A stretch of DNA of 64,000 bases from Aliirhizobium smilacinae (GCF_006335145.1 NZ_VDMN01000009.1:95669-159668); one strand, 5' to 3'. Positions 25,776 to 34,278 are shown, counted from the stretch's first letter. Program-made: numbers and translations. The notes: generated by a model from the letters alone, not told the origin.

Positions 25776-26419
25776 CGCTGACCATCCCCCTGCTGCTGCA
25801 AAACGGAAATTGGATGAGGCAGATCGGATGATGCCCAGAGGCCCGCGCGAGCTGACCGGGCGCTGTCTTCGGCTACCCTGTAGCCAGGCACGACGAGCTG
25901 GCCGCTATCGTCGAATGCTGCAAATCCCCAACCTTGCGCAATTAGATAGGTTGCAAGATCGTATCGATGCTCACCAGTTGTTGTCTGGCAAACGACGACT
26001 GCGTTGTTCTGATCAATGTCGTTGACGGTCTCGCAGACGGGTCTTGTATCCCTGATGATCGCCTGTGTCATAATGATGTTCAGCTCGCCGCAATCGCGAG
26101 CCATACCGTTCGCAGCTGTAACACGAGTTCCTCTGAGACAGGACTGTATTCCATAGAGACGATATCGACGGCCGTCTGACACCCAGGTGTCACCGGTCTC
26201 GAATTGTGCGGTGGTCGGAAATGGGGCGAGGAGGGAGGTGGCTCTCTCGCTTGACGTCAAATCGAATTCCGCCTGAGTTGCCTGGATCATGGTGATCGGA
26301 CGAGAGACTGGCTGCCCGGCGTGGGCACCATCCGAGGTGATAGATGGGAGCAGGTAGATGCTTGCATACAGTCCGGACGCGAAAATAGTGAAGATGAACA
26401 TCAAGTTTCCCATCCGCAT
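25772..26419 (-). CDS. Membrane-anchored thermonuclease-fold protein, degenerate
   Basis: 215 residues. The start at 26419 shares its A with the TGA of the upstream gene (TGATG), indicating coupling; 22 more in-frame residues exist upstream but overlap that gene. One N-terminal span (LMFIFTIFASGLYASIYLL) anchors or exports it. The TNase-like domain is at about 85-200: WVSDGRRYRLYGIQSC, then VVVCQTTTGEHRYDLATYLIAQGWGFA and YRVAEDSARSARAGLWAS. The GIDxPE motif is replaced by GIQSCL, so nuclease activity is doubtful. Paired with a second such protein at 25155. Confidence 0.75.
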   Translation of the reverse strand: MRMGNLMFIFTIFASGLYASIYLLPSITSDGAHAGQPVSRPITMIQATQAEFDLTSSERATSLLAPFPTTAQFETGDTWVSDGRRYRLYGIQSCLRGTRVTAANGMARDCGELNIIMTQAIIRDTRPVCETVNDIDQNNAVVVCQTTTGEHRYDLATYLIAQGWGFAAFDDSGQLVVPGYRVAEDSARSARAGLWASSDLPHPISVLQQQGDGQR

Positions 26420-27108
26420 CAATCCATTGACGGCCCGAAGTGGCCACATTCCCCGCGGGGATGTGCGAGTTGCGCGATCGACCAAATACCCTCTCTCACC
26501 CGACGTGCGAGGCTCTCCTCATGCCCTTCCTCGGCAAATGCAAGCGAAACGCCAGCGCGCCGAGCCTCAATGGAAAAGTTCGCCTCGATCGCTACCTCAG
26601 ATTTGGTAAAGTCAGATTCACCTTCAGTGAAGAGGCCCAGAACACAGTGCATCGCAATTGTGCCTTGCCTCCGTTGTTCTTTATGAAGCAGAGAATCTCT
26701 TTGCGCTCCATTTTCGGTATCAGTGAGAGCGGTGGTCATGCCCACATTCAGAAGTGTCGAGCGCGCTGCGCCTTTGTGAGCGCTTCGAATGGCTGCCACC
26801 GATAGACCTCGTCGCGCCCCGTCGGCTCTTAGCGTTTCCGTCGCAATGCTCGCGCTTCCGCCTGTCGCCAATTCCACCATTTCGTTTTCAGTATCGAGCG
26901 CCGGCGCAATTGATGGCGCGCAGGGGCGTGCCTGCATTCCCCGAATAAGATCTGTTTCTGCAGGATAAGAAATTTGAGCGACCATTGACGCCGCGTCCAA
27001 GATCTCTGACCGTCGTGGACGCGGAAACGCGCCGGTAGCAAGAGAAATTGTCTTAAACGCCGTGAGATTGAGAAGTTGCGCGTCATATCCCATGTTTGGA
27101 TCCGTCAT
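26419..27108 (-). CDS. Hypothetical protein leading the accessory transfer operon
   Basis: 229 residues, soluble, no signal peptide, rich in Ala/Arg/Glu/Thr. Two helical charged segments are visible (EAHKG-like IRSAHKGAARSTLLN and AGVSLAFAEEGHEESLARR). No domain recognised. It is the first gene of the operon 27108-24839; its start is 27 bases from a palindromic operator that overlaps a TATAAT box. It is coupled by TGATG to the thermonuclease-fold gene. Expression therefore probably follows the virB operon. Confidence 0.65.
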   Translation of the reverse strand: MTDPNMGYDAQLLNLTAFKTISLATGAFPRPRRSEILDAASMVAQISYPAETDLIRGMQARPCAPSIAPALDTENEMVELATGGSASIATETLRADGARRGLSVAAIRSAHKGAARSTLLNVGMTTALTDTENGAQRDSLLHKEQRRQGTIAMHCVLGLFTEGESDFTKSEVAIEANFSIEARRAGVSLAFAEEGHEESLARRVREGIWSIAQLAHPRGECGHFGPSMD

Positions 27109-27134
27109 ATGTCGAGATTTCGAGCATGCATCAA

Positions 27135-27161
27135 ATTATACTGCAGTGAAAGTGTGGTCAA
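27135..27161 (-). promoter_or_regulatory. Promoter with palindromic operator, copy 3
   Basis: The 18-mer ATTATACTGCAGTGAAAG (27135-27152, plus strand) has the same left arm and centre as copy 1; the right arm is degenerate. On the minus strand TATAAT (27140-27135) lies in it, and TTGACC (27161-27156) is 15 bases further upstream, a short but possible promoter for the gene at 27108. It could also act on the divergent plus-strand genes at 27222 onward. Confidence 0.55.
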
Positions 27162-27221
27162 TTGGAAAAATTTGAGGTACGACTGTGACAGTCACTCATC
27201 TTGATCAATGAAGAGGCGCAC

Positions 27222-27632
27222 ATGGCAGCGTTGCTAACGGCTCTCGCTATCCTGACGTTCCCGATCCGCGTGATCTGGTTTCTCGCACTGGCTGCATGTC
27301 TCGTGGTTGTGGCGCCAGTGTTTCTTATGCTGGCATGCTTCGTGGGGTTTTGGATCGTCCTGGCGATTTCATACGTCTTTCTGCCTTCAGACTGGACGCT
27401 GACGCTCTGGCAATCGGCTTCCGACCTCTATGATCAGTCGGCCTGGTTCAAGGCTGCTACAATCACGTCCTGGACGCTGCTTTGTCTACCCATTCTCGCT
27501 GTTTGGCCCGGCCGTCCGCCTACGAAAAGTCAGCGAGACCTTGATGACGAGGCTTATACCGCTGCCCTTTTCACACGGCAGCAAGACGAGTGCCGCGCGA
27601 AATTCAAGAAGTCATTCGGTCACCTTGATTGA
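27222..27632 (+). CDS. Inner-membrane protein, 136 aa
   Basis: The ATG at 27222 has GAAGAGG upstream; TTG 27201 is an alternative in frame. The first 60 residues form a continuous hydrophobic block of two or three spans (LLTALAILTFPIRVIWFLAL, CLVVVAPVFLMLACFVGFW), another span lies at about 85-100 (TITSWTLLCLPILAVW), and the last 40 residues are charged and cytoplasmic. It is the first gene of the plus-strand set that continues with the ParA-like ATPase and relaxase. No family recognised. Confidence 0.7.
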   Translation: MAALLTALAILTFPIRVIWFLALAACLVVVAPVFLMLACFVGFWIVLAISYVFLPSDWTLTLWQSASDLYDQSAWFKAATITSWTLLCLPILAVWPGRPPTKSQRDLDDEAYTAALFTRQQDECRAKFKKSFGHLD

Positions 27633-27698
27633 CCGCTGTCGTCGGCGTGGAAAATTTGATAGCGCCACACGATCACCTGCAACGAAATGAGGAGTACG

Positions 27699-28448
27699 AT
27701 GGCAATCAAACCAATCTCATTGGCCATCTCAACGTTTAAAGGAGGTGCGGGGAAATCGACACTCAATGTCAATCTCGCTGCTGAGTTTGCCCAGCAGGGA
27801 CATCGTACGCTTCTCATCGACTGCGACGAGCAGGAGTCCGCGACACGTTGGTACAATGTTTCGATGAAGCGCGGCTTGCTGCCCACCGATGGAACCTTGC
27901 TCCACCTGCGCGTCGCCCCGGGCGACCGCTTCCGCGAGCGCCTCTCGGAAGCGCCCGAAGCTGACATCCGAATTTATGACGTCGGTGGCTATGTCCACCA
28001 ACGGGCGATCGAGGTCTACCATGAGTGTGACGCCATTCTCATTCCGATCATTCCCGAACCAACTGCCGCGACATCGGCCATCAAGGTTGCAACCATCCTA
28101 AGAGAGATCTCGAAAAAGCGAGCGTCCGGTCCAATTCCCTTCGCCGCGATCTGGAACTACGTCGATATGATTGCGCTGAAGCACAACCGCTCGCTTCCCG
28201 AGGTCCACGCAATCTTGACCAACGGTAGGATTCCCATGGTGGAAACGGTCGTACGCAAAAGCAATCACTTCAGCGACGTCGGTGCAGGCTTCGGGTCGCT
28301 CTATTCCAAACTGGCCACCATAGAGAAGAATTCAGGCCTCACGCCATCTGCCAAGCGCCGGGCTTCGGAAAGTGTTCTCGACGCGATCGATCTCGTGAAG
28401 CGGATTAACAACGAGTTCATCGGTCTCCTGCGGGCAGAGGCGGCCTAG
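27699..28448 (+). CDS. ParA/VirC1-like ATPase
   Basis: 249 residues from ATG 27699 (GAGGAG upstream). It has the deviant Walker A motif FKGGAGKST at about 13-21, the LIDCDEQESATRWY block (Walker A' / DxD-type) near 38-52 and the IYDVGG Walker B near 95, all of the ParA/MinD family. Single-gene ParA proteins without ParB next to a relaxase usually act like VirC1, recruiting the relaxosome to the cell pole and the coupling protein. No parB-like gene or obvious centromere is seen here, which favours the VirC1-like role over plasmid partition. Confidence 0.88.
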   Translation: MAIKPISLAISTFKGGAGKSTLNVNLAAEFAQQGHRTLLIDCDEQESATRWYNVSMKRGLLPTDGTLLHLRVAPGDRFRERLSEAPEADIRIYDVGGYVHQRAIEVYHECDAILIPIIPEPTAATSAIKVATILREISKKRASGPIPFAAIWNYVDMIALKHNRSLPEVHAILTNGRIPMVETVVRKSNHFSDVGAGFGSLYSKLATIEKNSGLTPSAKRRASESVLDAIDLVKRINNEFIGLLRAEAA

Positions 28449-28452
28449 GTCC

Positions 28453-28857
28453 ATGTCACGAGAACGTACAGCAGCCGGAAACATCCTGGCTTTGTCGCCG
28501 GCCACGGCCGAACGAGCCGAAGTGGTCGAAGAAGCCGCGACCTCTTATATGCCGACGAGTATCGATCTCGAAGCATGGTTGCCGGACACGGGCGGTCTGG
28601 ATGAAGATCAGACTGACACCGAAAACCGTCGTTTGCCCGTTATAACCAACGACGATCGAAGAGGTCGAAATGAGATGTCGACACTGAAGGGCTCAACAGA
28701 GGCTGGCGGGCACGGTGCTGGAAGGAAGCGCGTTTCTCTCTATCTGGACGACGAAATCCTGACAAAAGTCTTTCGGGTCTCGCTCGAAAAACATGAGCAA
28801 CTTTCTTCGGCTACGCATCGCTTGATCCGGGAAGCCTTGGAGGCAAGGGGGCTGTAG
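28453..28857 (+). CDS. Small relaxosome accessory protein, probable ribbon-helix-helix
   Basis: 134 residues, starting four bases after the ParA-like gene. The first 80 residues are acidic and low in hydrophobics. The last 50 (GRKRVSLYLDDEILTKVFRV, then HEQLSSATHRLIREALEARG) have a beta strand followed by two helices, the ribbon-helix-helix pattern of DNA-binding accessory proteins such as VirC2 or MobC types. Placement between a VirC1-like ATPase and a relaxase supports an oriT-binding role (inference). Confidence 0.7.
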   Translation: MSRERTAAGNILALSPATAERAEVVEEAATSYMPTSIDLEAWLPDTGGLDEDQTDTENRRLPVITNDDRRGRNEMSTLKGSTEAGGHGAGRKRVSLYLDDEILTKVFRVSLEKHEQLSSATHRLIREALEARGL

Positions 28858-28861
28858 GCAC

Positions 28862-29245
28862 ATGCGAGAACCAGCCATCATGTTCCGCTTGCCCGGCCAT
28901 GTTCGTGTCGGTCTCGATCAGGTTGCAGAGCGTTTTGATTTATCCGCCAACATGATAGCGAAGCTTATCGTCACGCGAGAGGTCACGCGGATCCCCGTGA
29001 TGCTCGAAGAACATGATCGCCAACTCGCGAACATGCATCAGTTCCTTCGGGAGCTTGCTTTGCGCAATGAGGACTTCCTTGAGGAATCTTCGTTGGACGG
29101 GGCTGCAATCATGCAGGAACTGAAGGCCATAATGGCGACATTGGACGCAATTCGGGATGCTAGCTTCGTGCGCCCTTCGAGCTTTATCACTGACCTTATC
29201 AGGAGGCATGATGACCGATCGATCCAAAGGTCGTTCCATATCTAG
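28862..29245 (+). CDS. Second small relaxosome accessory protein, 127 aa
   Basis: 127 residues. The N-terminus (IMFRLPGHVRVGLDQVAERFDLSANMIAK-like: strand then helix) resembles a short DNA-binding or ribbon-helix-helix unit, and residues 45-95 form an amphipathic helix rich in Glu and Leu that may dimerise. It begins four bases after the stop of the 28857 gene. Its last 35 bases overlap the start of the relaxase gene, so relaxase translation is probably coupled to it. No name can be assigned. Confidence 0.7.
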   Translation: MREPAIMFRLPGHVRVGLDQVAERFDLSANMIAKLIVTREVTRIPVMLEEHDRQLANMHQFLRELALRNEDFLEESSLDGAAIMQELKAIMATLDAIRDASFVRPSSFITDLIRRHDDRSIQRSFHI

Positions 29246-31193
29246 ATCGCCTGACCGAACGCTGCCGAGCTATTTCGAGCTGATCGAGGAGGAGAACCGT
29301 CGACGTGGAGGTGGCGGCGGAGAAACGAAAAAGCGCTCGGATGCAGCGGCTAGATCGGTCAGAATAAGCCGGAACGCGGGCGCGGCTTCGGCATTTAGTC
29401 GCGCAACTGGAAATAATGCTGTCGTCGTAAAGGTTTTATCTTACGGGGCAGGGGCACGCTCAGCAAAGAACGTTCTTGTCTATCAAAGCAAGGAGGAGAA
29501 AGCTCGCGATCAGGATGGCGCGGAAGTCACCGACATCAACGCTGCGGTGCGATCTTGGGAGCGGGAATTCGGCAGTCGAAAGGGTAGCGACGATGTTCTG
29601 CGGATCACCTACGAACTGGAGAATACTAATCGCTGGAAGGTTGCGCATGCTCTTCGCTTGCTTGCCGACGAAGGGTTCTATCGGGAAGGTGATACGGATC
29701 GGACCTACGCTTTCAGCGTGAGCGACGGGGTGAATGGGCAGACGAGGCTACAATTCGCGTTGGTCATTGCGCACGAGAAGAAGAATCGATCCCATCGAAT
29801 CCAAGGAAATCGTATTGCCGCCGATATCGACACTGCGCATGTGATTGACCATCGCTTGAACATGGCAATGCGTAGTGCGGGTATAGTCCCTGTTTCGCGA
29901 TACCCGACAGACTTTTCGTCGGGACCGAAAGGCTTTACGGCCACGCTCCACGCCATGCAACGCAATGGTGCGGAGGTGACGGTTTCAACGAAAACGCAGG
30001 TCGTCGAAAGGCCGGGGACGAGCGGCCGTTATGAACAGAGTGTCGAACGCAGAGATCTGACAACAGCCGATCACCGGGAACTGACGAAGCATGGTCAATT
30101 GGTTGGATCTCTTCTTCAAACGCGCCAGCCGCGCGACTTCATGCATCTCCTGTTATCGGGCCCAGCCAATGTTGATCGCGACCAATTCGTTTTGGCTGGC
30201 CGGGATTTCCTGAGAGAGCAGTTTGCCGGCCACCGCTTCGCTTACGCCGTCCACAATCGATCTGACAAGCAGAAGCATCCGCATCTGCATGTACTCGTGG
30301 CGCTGCGAAGCGCAACAGGTCGCACCCTGAACCCGAACATCCGGGATTTCACGGAATGGCGGCTTCGCTTCGCCGAGAAGGCCCGTGATCGAGGGATACC
30401 AATCGACCGCCAGAAGCGGCTGGAACGCGCAGGACCGCCGCCGATCAAACGGTGGGAATGGGAGATGTTTCAGCGCATGGGGGCCACTGCTCCGTCCAAC
30501 GTGATCGATAGAGTGGTCTCGAAAATCTCGGATAAACCTACGGCGCCGTGCCGCGAGGATGCCAAACGAAGGCTTGAACAAACCCGCCGCTCTGTCGGAC
30601 GTGTGATCGAAATGCTTGATGGTCTTGGGCGAGACCGGACCGCTCCGAGCACCGTCCGCGAATTAAGCCAAGATCTCTCAGTGGGGCTGCAGCGCGAGTA
30701 CCAACGGCTTGAAATTGCAGTTCAGAAAGGGCGCGATTCAACACGAGAGAAAGGGCAGGAAAACATGTTACGTTCTACACCGATCAACGCCGCTCAGGCG
30801 AAGGCTGCCAAGCAAACACTGGCGAATACAGCGGTAATAGCTGCTGCGAAGATTACTGACCCGTCCGATCGACTGATCTTTGAGCAGGCAACCAAAATCA
30901 TAGGCAAGGTTGTTGGTCTGCAACTCGATTCGCGTGTCACGAAAAACCGCGATCGCGATGCCCCTCGCCAATCAGGAGCGCTTGATACGAAGTCTGCTGC
31001 AGGACGCGACTATGTCGCTGAGCTTGAAAATATCACCAAGACTTCAAACGATCGTTCGGTTGATGCATCGCGTATCGCGCGTGCCGACACCATGGGGCAT
31101 GACAAGGATCGGTCGCAGCCGAAGGAGCGCCATACGGTGAAAACAACCAAGTTGCGCTCCCCGCAGGATGGAAACAGCGAGCGCGGTCGATAG
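29211..31193 (+). CDS. VirD2-type (MOBP) conjugative relaxase
   Basis: 660 residues. ATG 29211 is preferred because AGGAGG ends four bases before it; ATG 29208 is an alternative. Relaxases nick oriT and pilot the strand through the coupling protein. Seen: a nuclease region at about 75-400 with KVLSYGAGARSAKNVLVYQ (motif I region) and the metal-binding triad in KHPHLHVLVAL at about 354-363, followed by FTEWRLRFAEKARDRGI. The C-terminal 250 residues are charged and helical. Best fit is the VirD2-like MOBP group reported for some rhizobial plasmids; subgroup not resolved by eye. Confidence 0.88.
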   Translation: MTDRSKGRSISRSPDRTLPSYFELIEEENRRRGGGGGETKKRSDAAARSVRISRNAGAASAFSRATGNNAVVVKVLSYGAGARSAKNVLVYQSKEEKARDQDGAEVTDINAAVRSWEREFGSRKGSDDVLRITYELENTNRWKVAHALRLLADEGFYREGDTDRTYAFSVSDGVNGQTRLQFALVIAHEKKNRSHRIQGNRIAADIDTAHVIDHRLNMAMRSAGIVPVSRYPTDFSSGPKGFTATLHAMQRNGAEVTVSTKTQVVERPGTSGRYEQSVERRDLTTADHRELTKHGQLVGSLLQTRQPRDFMHLLLSGPANVDRDQFVLAGRDFLREQFAGHRFAYAVHNRSDKQKHPHLHVLVALRSATGRTLNPNIRDFTEWRLRFAEKARDRGIPIDRQKRLERAGPPPIKRWEWEMFQRMGATAPSNVIDRVVSKISDKPTAPCREDAKRRLEQTRRSVGRVIEMLDGLGRDRTAPSTVRELSQDLSVGLQREYQRLEIAVQKGRDSTREKGQENMLRSTPINAAQAKAAKQTLANTAVIAAAKITDPSDRLIFEQATKIIGKVVGLQLDSRVTKNRDRDAPRQSGALDTKSAAGRDYVAELENITKTSNDRSVDASRIARADTMGHDKDRSQPKERHTVKTTKLRSPQDGNSERGR

Positions 31194-31229
31194 GTCTCGA
31201 TGGCTCAGCTTGAGTCTATTTAAAGGAAT

Positions 31230-31841
31230 TTACAAGCTGGCTAGGTTTGCTATCTTTTCAAATAACTCTTCCGCTCTTCGGTTGTGTGATGATTTTTCAT
31301 TAGGTTGCGATCGCTCCACGAATGGAAACTTAGCTGCCATCGGAGGGATGTAGCGAACCGTCCTGACCCCCAGTTTTGCTGCATCGATGAGGCTTTCCGG
31401 CGAGCTGCTGACAAACACGCAGCTCGTCTTTTCCACTGCATACCATCGCATTACCTCCATAATCATCGCCCTTGATAGCATCTGCAAGCCATCGTCTCGA
31501 CGCCCAACAGTCGATCCATAAGGCGAGGTTGGCCACGCCATCCAGAAGTCCGGGGACGCATCGCCGGAACTCAGTATCTGGTCGAGGATCTTTATGAGCG
31601 CGGCAGCTTGAGACTTGCTCGGTGTACTGCGTTCCATTGTTTTTTTGCCAGAGATAAAGCCGAAGGGAATACCTAGCTTTCTGATTTGTCGCGCAACCTC
31701 GACGATCTCTGCATTTATGTCGCTTAGGAAAATGCTTCCGCGCCGATCGCTAGGAAGTAGAGTTCCATCTCGTTCGAATATGAGCAGGGTTGTGGCGTCA
31801 ACATCCCGGAATATACAAATACCATTATGCTCTTCTGTCAT
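31230..31841 (-). CDS. Degenerate HAD-superfamily protein
   Basis: 203 residues. The first HAD motif is recognisable but altered: IFERDGTLLPSD at 21-32, where active enzymes have D-x-D and this one has E23-R-D25. A motif II-like FISGKK lies near 78-83. The last HAD motif (usually GDxxxD) is replaced by VFVSSSPESLIDAA followed by the usual LGVRTVRYI. Loss of the nucleophile Asp and of the GD acidic pair suggests a non-catalytic or altered protein. It stands alone, minus strand, after the relaxase gene. Start chosen as the first ATG; no good ribosome site noted. Confidence 0.65.
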   Translation of the reverse strand: MTEEHNGICIFRDVDATTLLIFERDGTLLPSDRRGSIFLSDINAEIVEVARQIRKLGIPFGFISGKKTMERSTPSKSQAAALIKILDQILSSGDASPDFWMAWPTSPYGSTVGRRDDGLQMLSRAMIMEVMRWYAVEKTSCVFVSSSPESLIDAAKLGVRTVRYIPPMAAKFPFVERSQPNEKSSHNRRAEELFEKIANLASL

Positions 31842-32320
31842 ATATCTGAAATCAAAGCCCTCTGAGCTTTGCCTCCTGGCGGTAGTCAGAAATAGTTTGC
31901 CTGCAGATTTTTGGCGTGATCAGAGAAGACCAATCCCAAGTGGAGTGGGTAAGCTGCCGTGTTGCGATCCCAAGGGCTAACTTTGCTGCAGGATCTCGGG
32001 ACTACTTGTGTCTCTTGCTGCCGGAAAAATATCGAGGCTGTATGGCTATGAGTTAGAAATAAGAAGCAGTTTTGGCGGGGGCCTGTCCCCCGTAGAATTG
32101 CGCTTAGCTGCTCGAGATAACGCGGTTTCTAGAGTTTCGAAGTGCGCGTGTTCGATCACCGTTACATCTCTAACCGTATATCTAGTAACAGCTCGACATC
32201 AATGCTTCGCGCAGTCAGCCTATATGGATTCCCGCCTATAGTGGGCGGTCATGCGGGAAAGTAAGTATCCCAATTTGTTCGCCGTCCGCCCATCATATAC
32301 GCTCAAAAGGAGCGCGGAAG
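31842..32320. other. Intergenic region, promoters only
   Basis: 479 bases between the divergent HAD-like and kinase genes. It is visibly more AT-rich than the coding flanks. One plus-strand open frame (32008-32241, 77 aa) has no ribosome site or recognisable sequence. An AAAGGAGC ribosome site for the kinase lies at about 32307-32314. Confidence 0.5.
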
Positions 32321-33253
32321 ATGAGGAACAGACGGCCTATATCGGATGAATCCATTTCGTCGACGAAAGTCGGTGTCGGGCGCTGCTGTGGTCACCACGG
32401 AGAGTTTCTGCAAGGTGTTTTCGCCGACGATGTCCACCACCTCAAGCGCGGATTACTGACGGTCCCGTGCCCAATCTACCGAAGCCATGCGAGTTTTTGG
32501 CCCCGTGAGACAGGACCTGTCACCGTCCGCCCTGCGTGGTGCACGAAAGCCGTGAAGGCCGCGGAGCTCACTCTGAAGCTCATTAAAGAATCTATCATTG
32601 GCGGCGATCTGACCATCGACAGCAATATTCCTCCGGGCTCAGGGTTCGGCTCGTCCACGGCAGACGTTATCGCAACAATTCGCGCCGTCGCAGATTTCGC
32701 ACAATTGGTGCTTCCCCGCGACACGGTTTCAAGAATCGCCGTCGACGCCGAAATTGCAAGCGATTCCCTCGCTTATGGCGACCAACCGGTCCTGTTCGGT
32801 CATCGTTCTGGCGCCCTGATAGAGACCTTTGAGGGTGACTATCCTCGCCTAGTTATCGTCGGCTTTGACACAGGCGATCCACCAGTCGCTACGGATGAAT
32901 TCGCTCCAGCGCGATACTCACCTGAAGAGATAGAGACTTTCTCCATTCTTCGAGCTCTTGCAGCTCGTGCCATTCGCTCAGGTGACGCTGCCGCCCTGGG
33001 CCGTGTCAGCTCAGTCAGCGCCGAGATGAACCAGCGACATCTGCCAATCTCAAGGTTCGCCGACATAGTGAAAATAAGCGGAATCTCGGGGGCGCTCGGA
33101 GTCCAGGTCGCCCATAGCGGTAACGTGGCTGGCTTGGTTTTTGGTGCGGGCGAGAGAGATCAGGTAGATGCAGGGCGCCGCATTTTACATGAAGAGGGGT
33201 TTGGCAAAGTTATAGAGTTTGACGTATTCGCAGCGCCTCGAGCATGGTCATGA
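32321..33253 (+). CDS. GHMP kinase, PduX-like (L-threonine kinase family)
   Basis: 310 residues, close to the family length. PduX phosphorylates L-threonine with ATP to O-phospho-L-threonine for cobalamin side-chain synthesis. Seen: the N-terminal signature GRCCGHHGEFLQG (20-32, PduX types have CGELxQG), the GHMP ATP loop PPGSGFGSSTAD at 104-115, and a C-terminal glycine motif GVQVAHSGNVAGLVFG. No cobalamin genes are nearby; instead it overlaps by ten bases a cysteine-synthase-like gene. It may therefore supply a phosphorylated Thr or Ser as substrate for that enzyme (inference). The substrate cannot be fixed by eye. Confidence 0.85.
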   Translation: MRNRRPISDESISSTKVGVGRCCGHHGEFLQGVFADDVHHLKRGLLTVPCPIYRSHASFWPRETGPVTVRPAWCTKAVKAAELTLKLIKESIIGGDLTIDSNIPPGSGFGSSTADVIATIRAVADFAQLVLPRDTVSRIAVDAEIASDSLAYGDQPVLFGHRSGALIETFEGDYPRLVIVGFDTGDPPVATDEFAPARYSPEEIETFSILRALAARAIRSGDAAALGRVSSVSAEMNQRHLPISRFADIVKISGISGALGVQVAHSGNVAGLVFGAGERDQVDAGRRILHEEGFGKVIEFDVFAAPRAWS

Positions 33254-34278
33254 ACGGCTTCGCGAGGTCGAAGCTTCAGGAATATGAAAGTCCACGGGTG
33301 GCGAGACTTCGGCCGAACCTTTGGGGTCTCGCTTTTTCCCTGATGAAGCTTTTACCAGCGCGGTTCATGCTTGATCGCGCTGAGGAAACTGGCGAGTTGC
33401 GGGCCGGCGGGCACATCGTCGAAACGACCTCCGGCACATTCGGCCTGGCGTTGGCCATGCTTGCCGCGGCCCGACAATATCGCCTGTCTCTGGTCACAGC
33501 AGACAGCCTAGTCGATGATGTTTTCGAACATCGATTAAAGCTTTTAGGTGCAACAGTCGTCGTGACCGAAGATCCGAACAAAAGCGGAAATCAGCGAGTG
33601 CGGCTTGACGTAGTGAGGACATTGCTTTCACAGGATCTGACCGCCTTTTGGCCGAACCAATATGCGAATGCTCACAATCCGATGTCATATGCCTCGGTCG
33701 CCAGTCTGATAATCCGCAAAATCGGACGAGTGGACCGGCTGGTGGCAAGCGTTGGCTCGGGGGGCTCAATTAGTGGGACCGCGCATTTCTTGAGAACCGC
33801 ATTTCCGGAGCTGGAGGTTGTGGCTGTGGATACTTATGGTAGCGTTTTATTCGGGCAGCCCCCGGCACCACGGAGGGTCCGAGGTATGGGAAATAGCATC
33901 GTCCCGGAGAATTTGCGCCACGACTTGATTGATCATGTGCACTGGGTTGGAGCCGACCTCGCCCATCAGGCAACACTCGCTCTTTATCGTGCGCATGGAA
34001 TATTCGCTGGCCCGACAAGTGGTGCGGCGTTTCTAGTCGCCGACTGGTTTGCAAGGAGAGATCCACAACTGAAAACGGTGTTCCTGCTTCCAGACGAAGG
34101 TTATCGCTATTTGTCGACAGTTTATGCAATCGATCAGCTTGGCGACGTCAATCTGTCAACGGAAAGCATATCTCCCGGCCCATTGATTGCACAGCTCGGA
34201 CCAGCCGGAAATGATGCCGACTGGTCCAGTTTCGTTTGGGCACGGCGATCACTCGCTCAGGTTATGTCTCGCACCTAA
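33244..34278 (+). CDS. PLP-dependent cysteine-synthase-like enzyme
   Basis: 344 residues. A fold-type II PLP protein of the CysK/CysM group: a probable PLP lysine in SLMKLLPARFMLDRAEE (about residue 34), the TSGTFGLALAM loop in place of TSGNTG (about 61-71), the phosphate-binding GSGGSISGTAHF near 175-186, and GPTSGAAF near 258. The substitutions in the lysine region (usual GSVKDR lost) and in TSGNTG suggest a substrate other than O-acetylserine. Translationally coupled to the PduX-like kinase, so a phosphorylated hydroxy-amino acid is a plausible substrate. The 3' end overlaps the convergent tctA stop by four bases. Confidence 0.8.
   Translation: MVMNGFARSKLQEYESPRVARLRPNLWGLAFSLMKLLPARFMLDRAEETGELRAGGHIVETTSGTFGLALAMLAAARQYRLSLVTADSLVDDVFEHRLKLLGATVVVTEDPNKSGNQRVRLDVVRTLLSQDLTAFWPNQYANAHNPMSYASVASLIIRKIGRVDRLVASVGSGGSISGTAHFLRTAFPELEVVAVDTYGSVLFGQPPAPRRVRGMGNSIVPENLRHDLIDHVHWVGADLAHQATLALYRAHGIFAGPTSGAAFLVADWFARRDPQLKTVFLLPDEGYRYLSTVYAIDQLGDVNLSTESISPGPLIAQLGPAGNDADWSSFVWARRSLAQVMSRT

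Noticed and set aside
27181..27193. Inverted repeat GACTG-TGA-CAGTC near 27185
   Set aside because: Only five base pairs; could be part of oriT or a promoter, but not supportable alone.
32008..32241. 77-aa open frame in the intergenic region before the kinase
   Set aside because: No ribosome site, no recognisable sequence, AT-rich DNA.
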